DNA of 64,000 bases from Kitasatospora mediocidica KCTC 9733 (GCF_000744225.1 NZ_JQLN01000004.1:248001-312000); one strand, 5' to 3'; positions 24,871-34,153 are shown, counted from the stretch's first letter. The notes: generated from the sequence alone by a model not told the origin. Numbers and translations: made by a program.

Positions 24871-25836
24871 TCAGAACATGACGGCCCGGACGGCGTCCCG
24901 CAGTTGGTCCCGGCTGGGCTGCAGAGCGCGGTCCAGACCCAGGGCGAACGGCAGCACGGCGCCGTCCGGCCGGGTGACCCGGCGCGGGGCGGTGCGCAGC
25001 GGCGCGCCGCGCTCCACAACGCCGGTGATCACCTCCGCGCCGAATCCGCACATTCGGTTGGAGTCGTCGGCCACCACCAGGCGGCCGGTCCGGGCGACCG
25101 AGGCGGACAGCGCCGCCCAGTCGAAGGGGTAGACGGTGCGCGGGTCGAAGACCTCCACCGAGATCTGGCCGGCCAACTCCTCGGCCACCGCGAGTGCGTC
25201 GTACACCAGCGCGCCGGCGGCGACCACGGTGACGTCCTCGCCGGGCCGGTGGATCCGGGCCGAGCCGATCGGCACGGGCACCAGCTCGGTGGTGACGTCC
25301 TCGCGCACAGCCAGCGCGCCCGCCGGTGCGAACAGCACCACCGGGTCGGGGTCGCGGATCGCCGAGACGAGCAGGCCGTAGGCGTCGGCCGGGGTCGCGG
25401 GGAGCAGGGTCTTCACCCCGACATGGGCGAAGAGGCTGTACGGGTGGTCCGAGTGCTGACCCGCCCAGCCGTCGCGCGAGCCGGAGCCCGGCACCACATA
25501 GGTGACGGGTGCGGTGATCTGACCACCCGTCATCAGGGAGATCTTGTGGGCCTGGTTGGCGATCTGCTCGAAGACCAGGAAGAGCAGCGAGGGGATCTGG
25601 AACTCCACCACCGGCCGCATCCCGGCCAACGCCGCACCCAGCGCCAGCGAGGTGAACGCCTGCTCGGAGAGCGGGGTGTCCACCACCCGGTCGGCCCCGA
25701 AGCGGGCCTGGAGGCCGGGGGTGAGGCCGGCCAGGCCCGCGCCGACGTCCTCGCCGAAGACGCAGACCGCGGGGTCGCGGGCCAACTCGTCGGCGAGCGC
25801 CCGGTTGAGGCCCTTGGCGTAGGAGAGCTTGGTCAC
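24871..25836 (-). CDS. 2-oxo acid dehydrogenase E1 component, beta subunit
   Basis: The transketolase-like beta half of a heterotetrameric ThDP enzyme, 321 residues. Conserved stretches include [58 protein letters not shown] and [14 protein letters not shown]. Its GTG start overlaps the alpha-subunit stop (GTGA), so the two are made together. E1 decarboxylates a 2-oxo acid to an acyl/hydroxyalkyl-ThDP intermediate and normally passes the acyl to lipoyl-E2. No E2 or E3 gene is in the window, so the acyl acceptor could be an ACP or CoA. Related pairs occur in phenylglycine biosynthesis. Confidence 0.92.
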   Translation of the reverse strand: MTKLSYAKGLNRALADELARDPAVCVFGEDVGAGLAGLTPGLQARFGADRVVDTPLSEQAFTSLALGAALAGMRPVVEFQIPSLLFLVFEQIANQAHKISLMTGGQITAPVTYVVPGSGSRDGWAGQHSDHPYSLFAHVGVKTLLPATPADAYGLLVSAIRDPDPVVLFAPAGALAVREDVTTELVPVPIGSARIHRPGEDVTVVAAGALVYDALAVAEELAGQISVEVFDPRTVYPFDWAALSASVARTGRLVVADDSNRMCGFGAEVITGVVERGAPLRTAPRRVTRPDGAVLPFALGLDRALQPSRDQLRDAVRAVMF

Positions 25837-26801
25837 GTCGGGACTCCTGCCCGGGGCAGCAGCCCGTCGGCGTAGAGGTGGTCGAGGGCGCCGGCCGGGT
25901 CGGGGTGCGCACCGTTCAGCGCGAACTCCACGGCCTCGGCCATGAGTTCGCCGACCTCCCGGTCGATCACCGCGCGCTGCCCGGCGCCCGGGTCGCAGCG
26001 TTCCAGCGGGTCGCGCCGGCGCCAGGAGTCGATCTCCTCGGCGCTGCGGTAGTTCAGCCGGACCCGGCGCTCCATGGTGTGGTGGCCCTCGAAGCGGTAG
26101 GTCCGGCACTCCAGGAAGGAGGGCCCGGCGCCGGACCGGGCACGCTCCACCGCTCGCTCGGTGGCCAGCCGGACGGCCTCGACGTCCATGCCGTCCACCG
26201 CCTCGGCCGGGATCCCGAAGGCGGCCGCGCGTGCGAGCGCCGAGCCGGCCACGCCGGCCTGGACGGACAGCGTGGTGGCGTAGCCGTTGTTCTCGCAGAC
26301 GAAGAGCACCGGCAGCCGCCAGAGCGCGGCCAGGTTCATCGCCTCCAGCAGGACGCCCTGGTTGAGCGCGCCGTCACCGAAGAAGGTCACCACCACCCGG
26401 TCCAGCCCCTGACGCAGGGCCGCCCAGGCGGCGCCGGCCGCGATCGGCGCGCCGGCGCCCACGATGCCGTTGGCGCCCAGCACACCCAGCGACAGGTCGG
26501 CGGCGTGCATCGAGCCACCGCGGCCGCGGTTGAGGCCGCTCTCCCGGCCCGCCAGTTCGGCCAGCATCCGGCGCGGATCGGCGCCCTTGGCCAGCACGTG
26601 GCCGTGCCCGCGGTGGGTACTGGTCAGCTGGTCGTCGGGGCGCAGCGCGGCGCAGACGCCGACCGCGACGGCCTCCTGCCCGATGTACGGGTGGATGCCG
26701 CCGACGATCTCGCCGGACCTCACCAGGGACAGCGCCGTCTCCTCGAAGGCGCGGATCAGGCGCATCCCTCGGTAGAGCCCGGCCGGGGTCGACTCGGTCA
26801 C
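25833..26801 (-). CDS. 2-oxo acid dehydrogenase E1 component, alpha subunit
   Basis: A 322-residue ThDP-binding subunit with the classic motif from GDGALNQG to CENNGYA, plus [12 protein letters not shown] and GGSMHAAD near the active site. It pairs with the beta subunit in the next gene. GTG at 26801 overlaps the stop of the PhyH dioxygenase gene. Plausible substrates are 4-hydroxyphenylpyruvate or 4-hydroxybenzoylformate, both intermediates of the Hpg branch made by neighbouring enzymes. Pyruvate or branched 2-oxo acids are also possible. Confidence 0.93.
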   Translation of the reverse strand: MTESTPAGLYRGMRLIRAFEETALSLVRSGEIVGGIHPYIGQEAVAVGVCAALRPDDQLTSTHRGHGHVLAKGADPRRMLAELAGRESGLNRGRGGSMHAADLSLGVLGANGIVGAGAPIAAGAAWAALRQGLDRVVVTFFGDGALNQGVLLEAMNLAALWRLPVLFVCENNGYATTLSVQAGVAGSALARAAAFGIPAEAVDGMDVEAVRLATERAVERARSGAGPSFLECRTYRFEGHHTMERRVRLNYRSAEEIDSWRRRDPLERCDPGAGQRAVIDREVGELMAEAVEFALNGAHPDPAGALDHLYADGLLPRAGVPT

Positions 26802-27709
26802 GGCGCGGACCTCCAGAGCGTCGGGCAGTACGTCGGGTCCGCGTAGTCGGGGTGGCCCTCGGCGGTCCGCCGCACCAGGACGTCGTGGTTGTAGACCACC
26901 GGCGTGCCGTCCGCCTTGGCGTACGGGCGGTAGTGGTTGGCGCCGTCCTGCAGGTGCAGCGAGATCGCCCGGCGCGGGCGGGCGGAGACGTTGGCGCCGC
27001 TACCGTGATAGGTGCGGCAGTGGTGGAAGTTCACGTGCCCGGCCGGGATCACCACCGGCACCTTGGTCACCTCGGCGCCGTTGAACCGGGCGGTCCGCGC
27101 GAGGATCTCCTCCAGCTCACCGCGGTCACGCTGGGCGAAGTGCCGGGTGGAGTCGTCGCCCTCGATCTCCTTCCACAGGTGGCTGCCGTCCACCATGGTG
27201 ATGGTGCCCATCTCCTCGTCGCAGTGGTGGAACGGGAGGAAGGCGGTGAGCATCCGCTCCGAGCTGCAGGTCTGCCAGTAGTGCCGGTCGGCGTGCCAGG
27301 GCACCAGGTTGCTGGGTTCCTGCGGGCGCGGCGGCTTGAGGATCAGGGTGGACTGGAAGATCCGGATCTCGTCCGCGCGCGCCAGCAGCGCCGCGACCGC
27401 GCCGATCAGCGGCTTGCGCAGGATCGCGGAGATCGCCTCGCTCTGGTGGTGGATGTAGTCGTTGTGGCGCTGCACGTCGCCGTCGGCCGGCTGCCAGTCG
27501 GCCAGCCGGGGCGGGCGTACCGGCAGCGGGCGGTCGACCCGCCCGGCGTAGAAGCTCTCGCTCGCCTCTTCCAGCGTCGCCAACTCCTCGTCGCTGAAGA
27601 GGCGCTGGGAGAGGTACCAGCCGTGCTCGGCGTAGCGGCGGACATCCTCCGCCGTGGGCAGCAGCTCCCGGTCGGCGTCGGTGAGGGTGAACTCGGCCAG
27701 TGATGTCAC
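26798..27709 (-). CDS. Phytanoyl-CoA dioxygenase (PhyH) family Fe(II)/2-oxoglutarate oxygenase
   Basis: A 303-residue non-heme iron oxygenase. The facial triad is visible as WHADRHYW (HxD) and a distal His in NFHHCRTYHGSG, followed by an Arg-rich stretch (SARPRRAISLH) that can bind 2-oxoglutarate. In natural-product pathways such enzymes hydroxylate amino acids or acyl chains, often carrier-bound. GTG start. It lies between hmaS (20 bases upstream) and E1 alpha (overlapping), inside the operon. The exact target is unknown. Confidence 0.88.
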   Translation of the reverse strand: MTSLAEFTLTDADRELLPTAEDVRRYAEHGWYLSQRLFSDEELATLEEASESFYAGRVDRPLPVRPPRLADWQPADGDVQRHNDYIHHQSEAISAILRKPLIGAVAALLARADEIRIFQSTLILKPPRPQEPSNLVPWHADRHYWQTCSSERMLTAFLPFHHCDEEMGTITMVDGSHLWKEIEGDDSTRHFAQRDRGELEEILARTARFNGAEVTKVPVVIPAGHVNFHHCRTYHGSGANVSARPRRAISLHLQDGANHYRPYAKADGTPVVYNHDVLVRRTAEGHPDYADPTYCPTLWRSAP

Positions 27710-27729
27710 GATTCGCCTTCCTTCCTGGG

Positions 27730-28758
27730 TCAGGCGTGCGAAGCGTCGGTGCGCTCCACGGCCTCGTAGAGTGCCTTGATGTTGGCGCTGCCGAAGGTGA
27801 GCGCCCCGCGCCGCTCGATGACCTCCAGGAAGAAGGTGCGGCGCGGGTGGACCGACCGGGTGAAGATCTGGAAGAGCTGCCCGCCGTGGTCCCGGTCCAC
27901 CAGGATGTTCAGCCGGCGCAGGGTCTCCAGCGGGATCACCGAGTCGCCCAGCCGCTCGCGCAGGTGGTCGTAGTAGCGCCCGGGGGTGCTGAGGAAGCGC
28001 ACGCCCCGCTGTTCGAGCCTCTGCACGGTGAGCGCGATGTCCTCGGTGCGGAAGGCCAGGTGCTGGACCCCGACGCCCTGGTGCTGCTCCAGGAACCCGT
28101 CGATCTGCCCGGGGTCGCGGCTGGTGTCCGGCTCGATCAGGGTGAGCGTGACACCGCCGGACGGGCTCTGCACGACGATCGAGTCCATCCCCTGGGTGCC
28201 CACCGCGATGTACTCGGTGAAGATCTGCCGCAGGCCGAGGGTCTGCTCCAGGAACCTTACGGTGGAGGCCAGTTCGCCCGAGGGGACGCAGACCGCGAGG
28301 TGGTCGAGCTCGACCAGCAGGCCGGCCGGCAGATCGGCGGTGGGCAGCGGCTCGCGCTGCACGAATCTCAGCTCCACGTCGCCGAAGCCGCGGATCGCGG
28401 CGCTGACCACCGGGTGGCCGTCCTCCTGGTGGGCGGCGGGCGGCGAGAGCGGGACGGCGCCGGCGGCGAGAGCGCTCGCGAAGCAGGCGGCCGCGTCGTC
28501 GCAGGAGAGCCCGATCGCCGCCACGCCGTCGCCGTGCCGCTGGACGAACCGGGCGGCCGGGTCGGCGGGGTCGTCCGAGGAGGTGAACAGCAGGCGGATG
28601 CTGCCCTGGCGCAGCAACACCGCGGTGCGTCCGGCCGGCAGCCGCGCGGCGCCCGGGTCGGGGCCGTCCCGGAAACCGAAGGTCCCGGCGAGCTCGCGGG
28701 CCGCCTCGTCGGCGTTCGCGACGTGGAACTCGACATGGTCGATCCGATGGATGCTCAT
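27730..28758 (-). CDS. hmaS: 4-Hydroxymandelate synthase
   Basis: It converts 4-hydroxyphenylpyruvate and O2 to 4-hydroxymandelate and CO2, the first step to 4-hydroxyphenylglycine. The 342-residue protein has two VOC domains. Iron ligands are His in LDHLAVCV, His in VQHLAFRTEDI and Glu in TFFLEVIERRG. The stretch VVQSPSGGVTLTLIEPD followed by DPGQIDGFLEQHQG and the ending FGSANIKALYEAVE matches glycopeptide-pathway HmaS better than HPPD. It shares the operon with KS, ligase and E1 genes, while hmo and hpgT lie at the other end. Confidence 0.9.
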   Translation of the reverse strand: MSIHRIDHVEFHVANADEAARELAGTFGFRDGPDPGAARLPAGRTAVLLRQGSIRLLFTSSDDPADPAARFVQRHGDGVAAIGLSCDDAAACFASALAAGAVPLSPPAAHQEDGHPVVSAAIRGFGDVELRFVQREPLPTADLPAGLLVELDHLAVCVPSGELASTVRFLEQTLGLRQIFTEYIAVGTQGMDSIVVQSPSGGVTLTLIEPDTSRDPGQIDGFLEQHQGVGVQHLAFRTEDIALTVQRLEQRGVRFLSTPGRYYDHLRERLGDSVIPLETLRRLNILVDRDHGGQLFQIFTRSVHPRRTFFLEVIERRGALTFGSANIKALYEAVERTDASHA

Positions 28759-28900
28759 GGGGCGGTGACCGTCCTCTGCGGGTGCTCTACGGGTGCTCGG
28801 CGATGGGGTGCACGGCATGCTGGTTCGGCGACCGGGGAGTCGGGCGGTCAGCTGGGCGGGGGCGCCGGCGGGGGCCGGGCCGGGCCCGCGGGCTCGGGGA

Positions 28901-30196
28901 TCACGGGAGAGCCGGGTCGGGGACGGCGGTGGCGGCGCGGGCCAGCCGGGTGCTCGGCGCACCGAAGACCAGGCTGACGTTGTGGCCGCCGAAGGCGAAG
29001 GAGTTCGAGAGGGCGGCCCGCACGCGCACCTGCCGCGCCGCGCCGCTGACGTGGTCGAGTTCGCAACCGGGGCCCGGCGTCTCGAGGTTGAGTGTCGGTG
29101 GCAGCTGCCCACTGGAGAGCGCGAGGATGCCGGCCACCGCCTCCACCGCTCCCCCGGCGCCGAGCAGATGGCCGGTGGCGCCCTTGGTGGAGCTGACCGC
29201 CGGGCCCTGATCGCCGAAGACCGCGCGCAGGGCGGTGGCCTCGGCGACGTCACCCAACTTGGTGCCGGTGCCATGGGCGTTGACGTAGCCGATGTCCGAG
29301 GGAGACAGCCCGGCCGAGCCCAGCGCCGCCCGCATCGAGTCGGCGGCGCCCTCGCCGTCCGGGCGCGGCGTGGTGGGGTGGTGGGCGTCGGTGCTGGCGC
29401 CCCAGCCGAGCAGGTCGGCGTGCCCGGCGGCGCCGCGCGCGTCCGCGTGCTCCGCGCGCTCCAGCACCAGGACGGCGCTGCCCTCGCCGAGCACGAAGCC
29501 GTTCCTGCGCTGGTCGAAGGGCCGGCTGGCCTCCGTCGGATCCTGCCAACCGCTGGCCAGTGCACGGGCGTTGGCGAAGGCGGCGGCGATCGTCGGATGC
29601 AGCGAGGACTCCGCCGCCCCGCAGACCACCACGTCCGCCTCGCCGCCGCGGATCAGCCGCAGCCCCTCGGCGATCGACTGGGCGCCCGCCGCACAGGCCG
29701 TCACGATCGACGAACTGTAGCCGCGGATGCCGTACTTGATGGCGATCCGGGCCGATCCCATATTGGAGAGCATGCCGGGCAGCAGGTAGGGGCTCACCCC
29801 GGGGCGGCCACGGTCCTGACGATTGCGCGCATGCTGCTCGAAGGTCTGCAGCCCGCCGCCGCCGGTGGAGACCACCACCGCGACCCGGCGCGGGTCCACG
29901 TCCCGGCCCACCACCAGCCCGGCGTCCGCCAGCGCGTCGTCCGCGGCCGCCAGGGCCAGCAGGACGAAGCGGTCCACCGCCTTGGTCTCGGTGCGCGGCA
30001 GAACCTCCAGCGGGTCGATCCAGGGGGCGATCCCGGCCGCCTCCAGCCAGCCACCCGCCGGATGGTCCTCGGCGGGACGGCAGAGGCCCGAGCGGCCGGC
30101 GAGCAGCGCCTCGAAGAACTCCGCCGGCTTGCGGCCGAGCGGGGTGACCAGGCCGATGCCGGTGACGACCGCGCGGGGACGTGCCGTGGCGCTCAT
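28901..30196 (-). CDS. Beta-ketoacyl synthase, FabF-like (KS-A)
   Basis: A 431-residue stand-alone ketosynthase. The active site is complete: nucleophile in TACAAGAQSIAEG, His in NAHGTGTKLGD and Lys/His in SSTKGATGHLLGAGG. It should accept an acyl group from an ACP and carry out decarboxylative Claisen condensation with a malonyl-type unit, or a related acyl transfer. The ATG overlaps the upstream ligase stop by four bases. No ketoreductase, dehydratase or malonyl transferase gene is nearby, so any reduction or malonylation must come from elsewhere or not occur. Confidence 0.93.
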   Translation of the reverse strand: MSATARPRAVVTGIGLVTPLGRKPAEFFEALLAGRSGLCRPAEDHPAGGWLEAAGIAPWIDPLEVLPRTETKAVDRFVLLALAAADDALADAGLVVGRDVDPRRVAVVVSTGGGGLQTFEQHARNRQDRGRPGVSPYLLPGMLSNMGSARIAIKYGIRGYSSSIVTACAAGAQSIAEGLRLIRGGEADVVVCGAAESSLHPTIAAAFANARALASGWQDPTEASRPFDQRRNGFVLGEGSAVLVLERAEHADARGAAGHADLLGWGASTDAHHPTTPRPDGEGAADSMRAALGSAGLSPSDIGYVNAHGTGTKLGDVAEATALRAVFGDQGPAVSSTKGATGHLLGAGGAVEAVAGILALSSGQLPPTLNLETPGPGCELDHVSGAARQVRVRAALSNSFAFGGHNVSLVFGAPSTRLARAATAVPDPALP

Positions 30197-31839
30197 CGGG
30201 CCGCCTCCGCAGCGGCGTCGCCAGCGACCCCGAGCGAGGCAAGGTGCTGCTCGCGCAGCAGCACCTTGCGCACCTTGCCGGTCGGTCCGAGCGGGATGGC
30301 ACTGTCGTCGACCGCGACCACCTGACGCACCGTCAGGGCCACCGCCTCCTCCAGCGCGGCCTTCACCTCCTTGGTGCGGTCGCGCTCGCGATCCGCCCCC
30401 GCGGCCAGCTGGAGCAGCACGTCGGTGACCACCCGCTCCCCCTCGCGCACCGCGACCACCGTGCAGTCCAGCACGTCGGGGCAGCCCACCAGGACGCGTT
30501 CCTCGGACATCGCGGTGTGCAGGCGGTGGCCGTCGCCCAGCTCCACCGAGTCCACCACGCGGTCGACGTGGTAGTAGTAGCCCTCCTCGTCCCGGTAGAC
30601 CAGGTCGCCGGTGAGGAAGTAGCCGCGCACCCGGGTGCGGTAGGTGGTCGCCGAGTCGTTCCAGTAGCCCAGCGCCAGAGTCGGCGAACGGGTGCCCAAC
30701 TCGCCGATCTCGAAGGGCTCCAGGGCGTCGCCGGCCGGGTCGAGCACGGCACAGTCGACGAACGGGTGCGGCTTTCCGACGCAGCGCCCGTAGCGGTCGG
30801 TCTCCGGGGTGTGGGTGATGTGGAAGTGCGAGTGGCCCATCTCGGTGGAGCCCAGGCCGTCCACGAAGGCCGAGCCGGCGATGCGCCGGCGGCGCCGGTC
30901 CACCAGGGCCTCCCGGCTGCCCTGCGCCACCAGGTGGCGGATGTGCGTCTCGTGGGCGCAGTCGCCGGTGTTCCACCAGAGCGCGACCGAGGAGAGATCG
31001 CGCGCGGACAGGTCGTGCCGGGCGAGGTCGGACCAGGTGGCGGCGAAGCCCAGCACGCCGTTCGGACGGCGCAGTTCGATCGCCTCCAGCACGGCGGCCG
31101 CGCTCTGTTGCGACAGGAAGGCGATCTCGGCGTGCGAGCTGAGCGCGAGGTTGAGCGCGATCAGCGTCGCGGCGTGCGCACCGGGCAGCGCGCTGAGCAG
31201 CCGGTCCGACCCCTGCGGACGCGGCAGCGCGAGCCGGTAGCGGACCGCCGCGTACAGGCTGTCGTGCGAGTGGACGACCGCCTTGGGCAGGCCGGTGGTG
31301 CCCGAGGAGTGGGTGATCGCCACCGGGTCCTGCGACGCGTGGCGGTAGGCGGGCGGCGCGGCGTCCGGGTCGCCCGCGCCGAGCGAGCCGATCTCGGGCA
31401 GCAGCGGGGTGCCGGTGTCGTACCCGGCCAGGGCCGCGCGGTGCCGCTCGTCGGTCAGCACGCCCACGGCGGTCAGCCGCCGGATGTAGCGGGACGCCTT
31501 CTCGGCGTCCAGCCGCGGGTTGACCAGGGCCGGGATGGCGCCGAGCCGGGTGAGCGCCAGGGCGGCCAGCACGGATTCGCCGGCCGCGTCGGCGCACACC
31601 ACCACCGGGTCCCTGGGGCCGATCCCCTGGGCGGCCAGCGCGGCCGCCCTGGCCCGCACCCGGCGGTCCAACTCCCGTACGGTGATCGGCTCCCAGGCGG
31701 GGATCGCGTCGATATCGGTGTCGAAGGCCAGCATCGGCTGGTCCAGGCCGATGCCGAGTGCCATCCGGGCGGACAGCACGTTTCCGGCGCCGACCTGCGG
31801 ATCGGCGGCGAGACTGGCACGGATCTGACGGACGCTCAC
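30193..31839 (-). CDS. AMP-forming acyl/aryl ligase (ligase 2)
   Basis: A 548-residue ANL enzyme. Motifs: ITHSSGTTGLPKAVVHSHDSL-like P-loop, GLGSTEMGHSHF, YFLTGDLVYRDEEGYYYHVDRVVD and the C-terminal IPLGPTGKVRKVLL with the catalytic Lys. It probably loads a carboxylic acid onto one of the two ACPs. GTG start overlapping the upstream KS-like gene; its stop overlaps KS-A. The substrate is unknown; aryl acids from the hydroxymandelate branch are reasonable candidates. Confidence 0.9.
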   Translation of the reverse strand: MSVRQIRASLAADPQVGAGNVLSARMALGIGLDQPMLAFDTDIDAIPAWEPITVRELDRRVRARAAALAAQGIGPRDPVVVCADAAGESVLAALALTRLGAIPALVNPRLDAEKASRYIRRLTAVGVLTDERHRAALAGYDTGTPLLPEIGSLGAGDPDAAPPAYRHASQDPVAITHSSGTTGLPKAVVHSHDSLYAAVRYRLALPRPQGSDRLLSALPGAHAATLIALNLALSSHAEIAFLSQQSAAAVLEAIELRRPNGVLGFAATWSDLARHDLSARDLSSVALWWNTGDCAHETHIRHLVAQGSREALVDRRRRRIAGSAFVDGLGSTEMGHSHFHITHTPETDRYGRCVGKPHPFVDCAVLDPAGDALEPFEIGELGTRSPTLALGYWNDSATTYRTRVRGYFLTGDLVYRDEEGYYYHVDRVVDSVELGDGHRLHTAMSEERVLVGCPDVLDCTVVAVREGERVVTDVLLQLAAGADRERDRTKEVKAALEEAVALTVRQVVAVDDSAIPLGPTGKVRKVLLREQHLASLGVAGDAAAEAAR

Positions 31840-32426
31840 GATCGCTGGTCCCTTCCCTCACTGGTCACGAGTCTTCGGGGTACTGCCGCGGCGGCGACGA
31901 GTACGGCCACCGCGTGGTCCGACTCCCCCGCCCCGCCGCCCTGCTCCGCGGCGACGACCAGCACCTGCCGCGCGTCACCGTCCTCGATCAGCAGGGCCGC
32001 GCAGCCGAGCGCGTCTGCCAAGACGCTCTCGGGGGTGCCGCCGAGCGGGGCCGTGCACACCACCGGGCCGTCCAGCCCCCAGCGGGCCGCGACGTGGCCG
32101 GCCACCGCGTTGGGGTTGGACTGGTAGAACAGCAGCGGCGGCACCGGCCGCCCCTCGGCCAGCGCGGCCGCGACCACCGCGCGGGTCACCGTGTCGCCCC
32201 GCGCGCTGGCGAGCAACAGGCCGGTACGCGGGGCCGGTTCGACCGACGGCCGGCCTCGCAGGCAGCGTCCGGCGACCTCGGCGACCAGCGGCTGGAAGCT
32301 GGACAGGATGAAGCCGGGCAACGGGGCCACGGAGTCCTGCGGTCGCTCGGGCCAGCGCGCGGCGGCCAGGACGACCAGGCCCTGCGCGGCGGCGGGGCCG
32401 GACGGGTCGGGAGCCGGCGCGCTCAT
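31836..32426 (-). CDS. Short ketosynthase-like protein (ketoacyl-synt_2 type)
   Basis: A 196-residue protein resembling only the N-terminal half of ketosynthases, as in the ketoacyl-synt_2 group found beside type II PKS-like and aryl-polyene systems. Recognisable segments are PGFILSSFQPLVAEVAGRCL, YQSNPNAVAGHVAARWGLDGPVVC and the thiolase-fold strand RQVLVVAAEQG. A Cys sits near the usual nucleophile position, but the second thiolase half is missing. It overlaps both neighbouring genes. It may be a structural partner of a ketosynthase. Confidence 0.7.
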   Translation of the reverse strand: MSAPAPDPSGPAAAQGLVVLAAARWPERPQDSVAPLPGFILSSFQPLVAEVAGRCLRGRPSVEPAPRTGLLLASARGDTVTRAVVAAALAEGRPVPPLLFYQSNPNAVAGHVAARWGLDGPVVCTAPLGGTPESVLADALGCAALLIEDGDARQVLVVAAEQGGGAGESDHAVAVLVAAAAVPRRLVTSEGRDQRS

Positions 32427-33559
32427 GCCGCACCCACCAGCAGGGCCGTGTTGGCGCCGCCGAAGGCCGAGTTGAGGCTCAACGCGTAGCGGGCGGTGCT
32501 CGGCCGGGGGTGGTCGAGCACCAGGTCCAGCGGGCACTGCGGGTCGGCCGTGCGCAGTCCGGCCTGCACCGGGAGCCGGCCGCTGCGCAGCGCCTCGACG
32601 GTGATCACCAGCTCCAGCAGGGCCGATCCCTCCAGCGCGTGGCCGTGCACGCCCTTGGTCGAGCTGACCGGGACCGTGCCGACCGCATCGCCGAACACCA
32701 GCCGCAGCGCCTCGACTTCGGCGCTGTCGCCGAGCACGGCGCCGTTGGCGTTGGCGTTCACATAGCCGACCCGGTCGGCGCCGACCCCAGCTCGGCGCAG
32801 CGCGGCGTCCACCGCCCGGGCCAGCCCGAGGCCGTCCGGGCGGGGGCGGACCACGTGGTGGGCGTCCCCGGCCCGGCCCCAGCCCGCGAGCACCGCCAGG
32901 GCCGGCACCCCGCGGGCCTCGGCGGCCTCCGCCGCCTCCAGGACGACGGTGGCCACGCCGTCGCCGAGCAGCGCGCCCTTGCGGTCGGCGGCGAACGGCC
33001 GGACCTCGCCGTCCCGGGACAGCGCCCGCCCGGCGTCGAAGAGCGCGTACTGGACCGGCTCGACCAGGTACCCGGCCGCCACCACCACCCGGTCCGCGCG
33101 CCCGGAGGCGATCAGCACGGCGGCGTCGGCGACGGCCGTGCTGCCCGCCACGCAGGCCGTGGTGTAGAGGCGGGTCACCGCGGGCAGCCCGCAACGGGCC
33201 GACAGCGCCCGGGAGAGCGGTCCCTCGGGCGTGGGTTCGTCGCTGTGCACCGCCAGCAGCAGCGTGTCGCACGCCGCCGCCCCGGCGTCCGCCCGCGGGT
33301 CCGCCTGCGCCTGGGCCAGGGCCCGGCGCACCGAGCCGGCCAGCTCCGCGAGGAGCGTTCCGGCGTCCGGCAGCAGGGCCGCCCGGTGGACCCGGAAGGC
33401 CTGCGTGCCGAACCGCTCGACGGTGGCGAACGCTGCTGTGCCGGAGGTGACTTGGGAGCTCACCAGCGCCGCGCCGCGACCGTGCGCGCTGAGCGCGTCG
33501 AGGCCGGTCAGCACGACCCGCCTGGCGGTGGCGGGCCGGGGTGTCCCCTGGTCACGCAT
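32423..33559 (-). CDS. Beta-ketoacyl synthase homologue with a substituted catalytic His (KS-B)
   Basis: A 378-residue ketosynthase-like protein. The nucleophile Cys is present (YTTACVAGSTAVAD) and the Lys/His segment is kept (SSTKGVHGHALEGS). The first catalytic His, normally in NAHGTGT, is lost: the motif reads VNANANGAVLGD. It may therefore act as an acyltransferase, a non-decarboxylating condensing enzyme or a chain-length-factor-like partner for KS-A. Overlaps with the upstream ACP gene (8 bases) and the downstream gene (4 bases) show tight coupling. Confidence 0.88.
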   Translation of the reverse strand: MRDQGTPRPATARRVVLTGLDALSAHGRGAALVSSQVTSGTAAFATVERFGTQAFRVHRAALLPDAGTLLAELAGSVRRALAQAQADPRADAGAAACDTLLLAVHSDEPTPEGPLSRALSARCGLPAVTRLYTTACVAGSTAVADAAVLIASGRADRVVVAAGYLVEPVQYALFDAGRALSRDGEVRPFAADRKGALLGDGVATVVLEAAEAAEARGVPALAVLAGWGRAGDAHHVVRPRPDGLGLARAVDAALRRAGVGADRVGYVNANANGAVLGDSAEVEALRLVFGDAVGTVPVSSTKGVHGHALEGSALLELVITVEALRSGRLPVQAGLRTADPQCPLDLVLDHPRPSTARYALSLNSAFGGANTALLVGAA

Positions 33560-33818
33560 GACCGGCGCCGCCGATCAGCGCCTCGCGCAGCACCTCGGTG
33601 GCGCCGCTCACGGTGACCATCCGGTCGAGGTCCTCGTCGCTCAGGTCGAGCGCCACGCCGTAGCGCTGCTCCACCTCCGTGATCAGCCAGGTGAGTTCGA
33701 GCGAGCCGAGAGCCTCGTCCACCTGCCGGGGCTCGCGGTTGCCGAAGGCCGCCAGCATGGCGACCACGTCGTCACGGCCCAGGGAGGTGTCACGGCCGTT
33801 CGGGGAGAGGGGGCTCAT
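33552..33818 (-). CDS. Acyl carrier protein 1
   Basis: An 88-residue ACP. The phosphopantetheine Ser is in DEALGSLELTWLI, where the usual DSL is GSL. The downstream helix VEQRYGVALDLSDEDLDRM is typical. It overlaps ACP 2 upstream (ATGA) and KS-B downstream, so KS and ACP are co-translated. It is probably charged by one of the three ligases after activation by the PPTase. Confidence 0.88.
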   Translation of the reverse strand: MSPLSPNGRDTSLGRDDVVAMLAAFGNREPRQVDEALGSLELTWLITEVEQRYGVALDLSDEDLDRMVTVSGATEVLREALIGGAGHA

Positions 33819-34084
33819 TCAGCTCTGCCCGCCGCGGTGACGGCCAGCCGCGCGGCCAGTGCGGTGGCGAACTCGCCGAGGTTCAGCGTGGCCAGGGTCT
33901 CGACGTCCTCGTCGCTGAACGTGAGGCCGTAGGCGTCCTCCAACTGGACGGTCAACTCGGCCAGCGCCAGGGACTCCAGGTCGAGTCCGGCGGGTCCGAG
34001 GTCGGTCTCGTCGGTGACGTCGTCCACGTCGTAGTTCATCTCCCGCAGGGACTGGACGATGAAGGTGCTGATCTCCTCTTTCAC
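33815..34084 (-). CDS. Acyl carrier protein 2
   Basis: An 89-residue acidic ACP with the carrier motif GLDLESLALAELTVQLEDAYG holding the modified Ser and an acidic recognition helix. GTG start; ATGA overlap with ACP 1. Two different ACPs suggest one for a starter and one for an extender or a tailored intermediate. Confidence 0.9.
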   Translation of the reverse strand: MKEEISTFIVQSLREMNYDVDDVTDETDLGPAGLDLESLALAELTVQLEDAYGLTFSDEDVETLATLNLGEFATALAARLAVTAAGRAE

Positions 34085-34153
34085 GGTTCTCTACCTTTCG
34101 GACGGCCGCGCCCGGTCGCCCCGCCGCGGCGGGGTCGGTGCTGCGCGGCGGGA

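Noticed and set aside
27730..28758. 4-Hydroxyphenylpyruvate dioxygenase (tyrosine catabolism)
   Set aside because: HPPD shares the fold and iron ligands, but the VVQSPSGGVTLTLIEPD segment and the presence of hmo and hpgT favour hydroxymandelate synthase.
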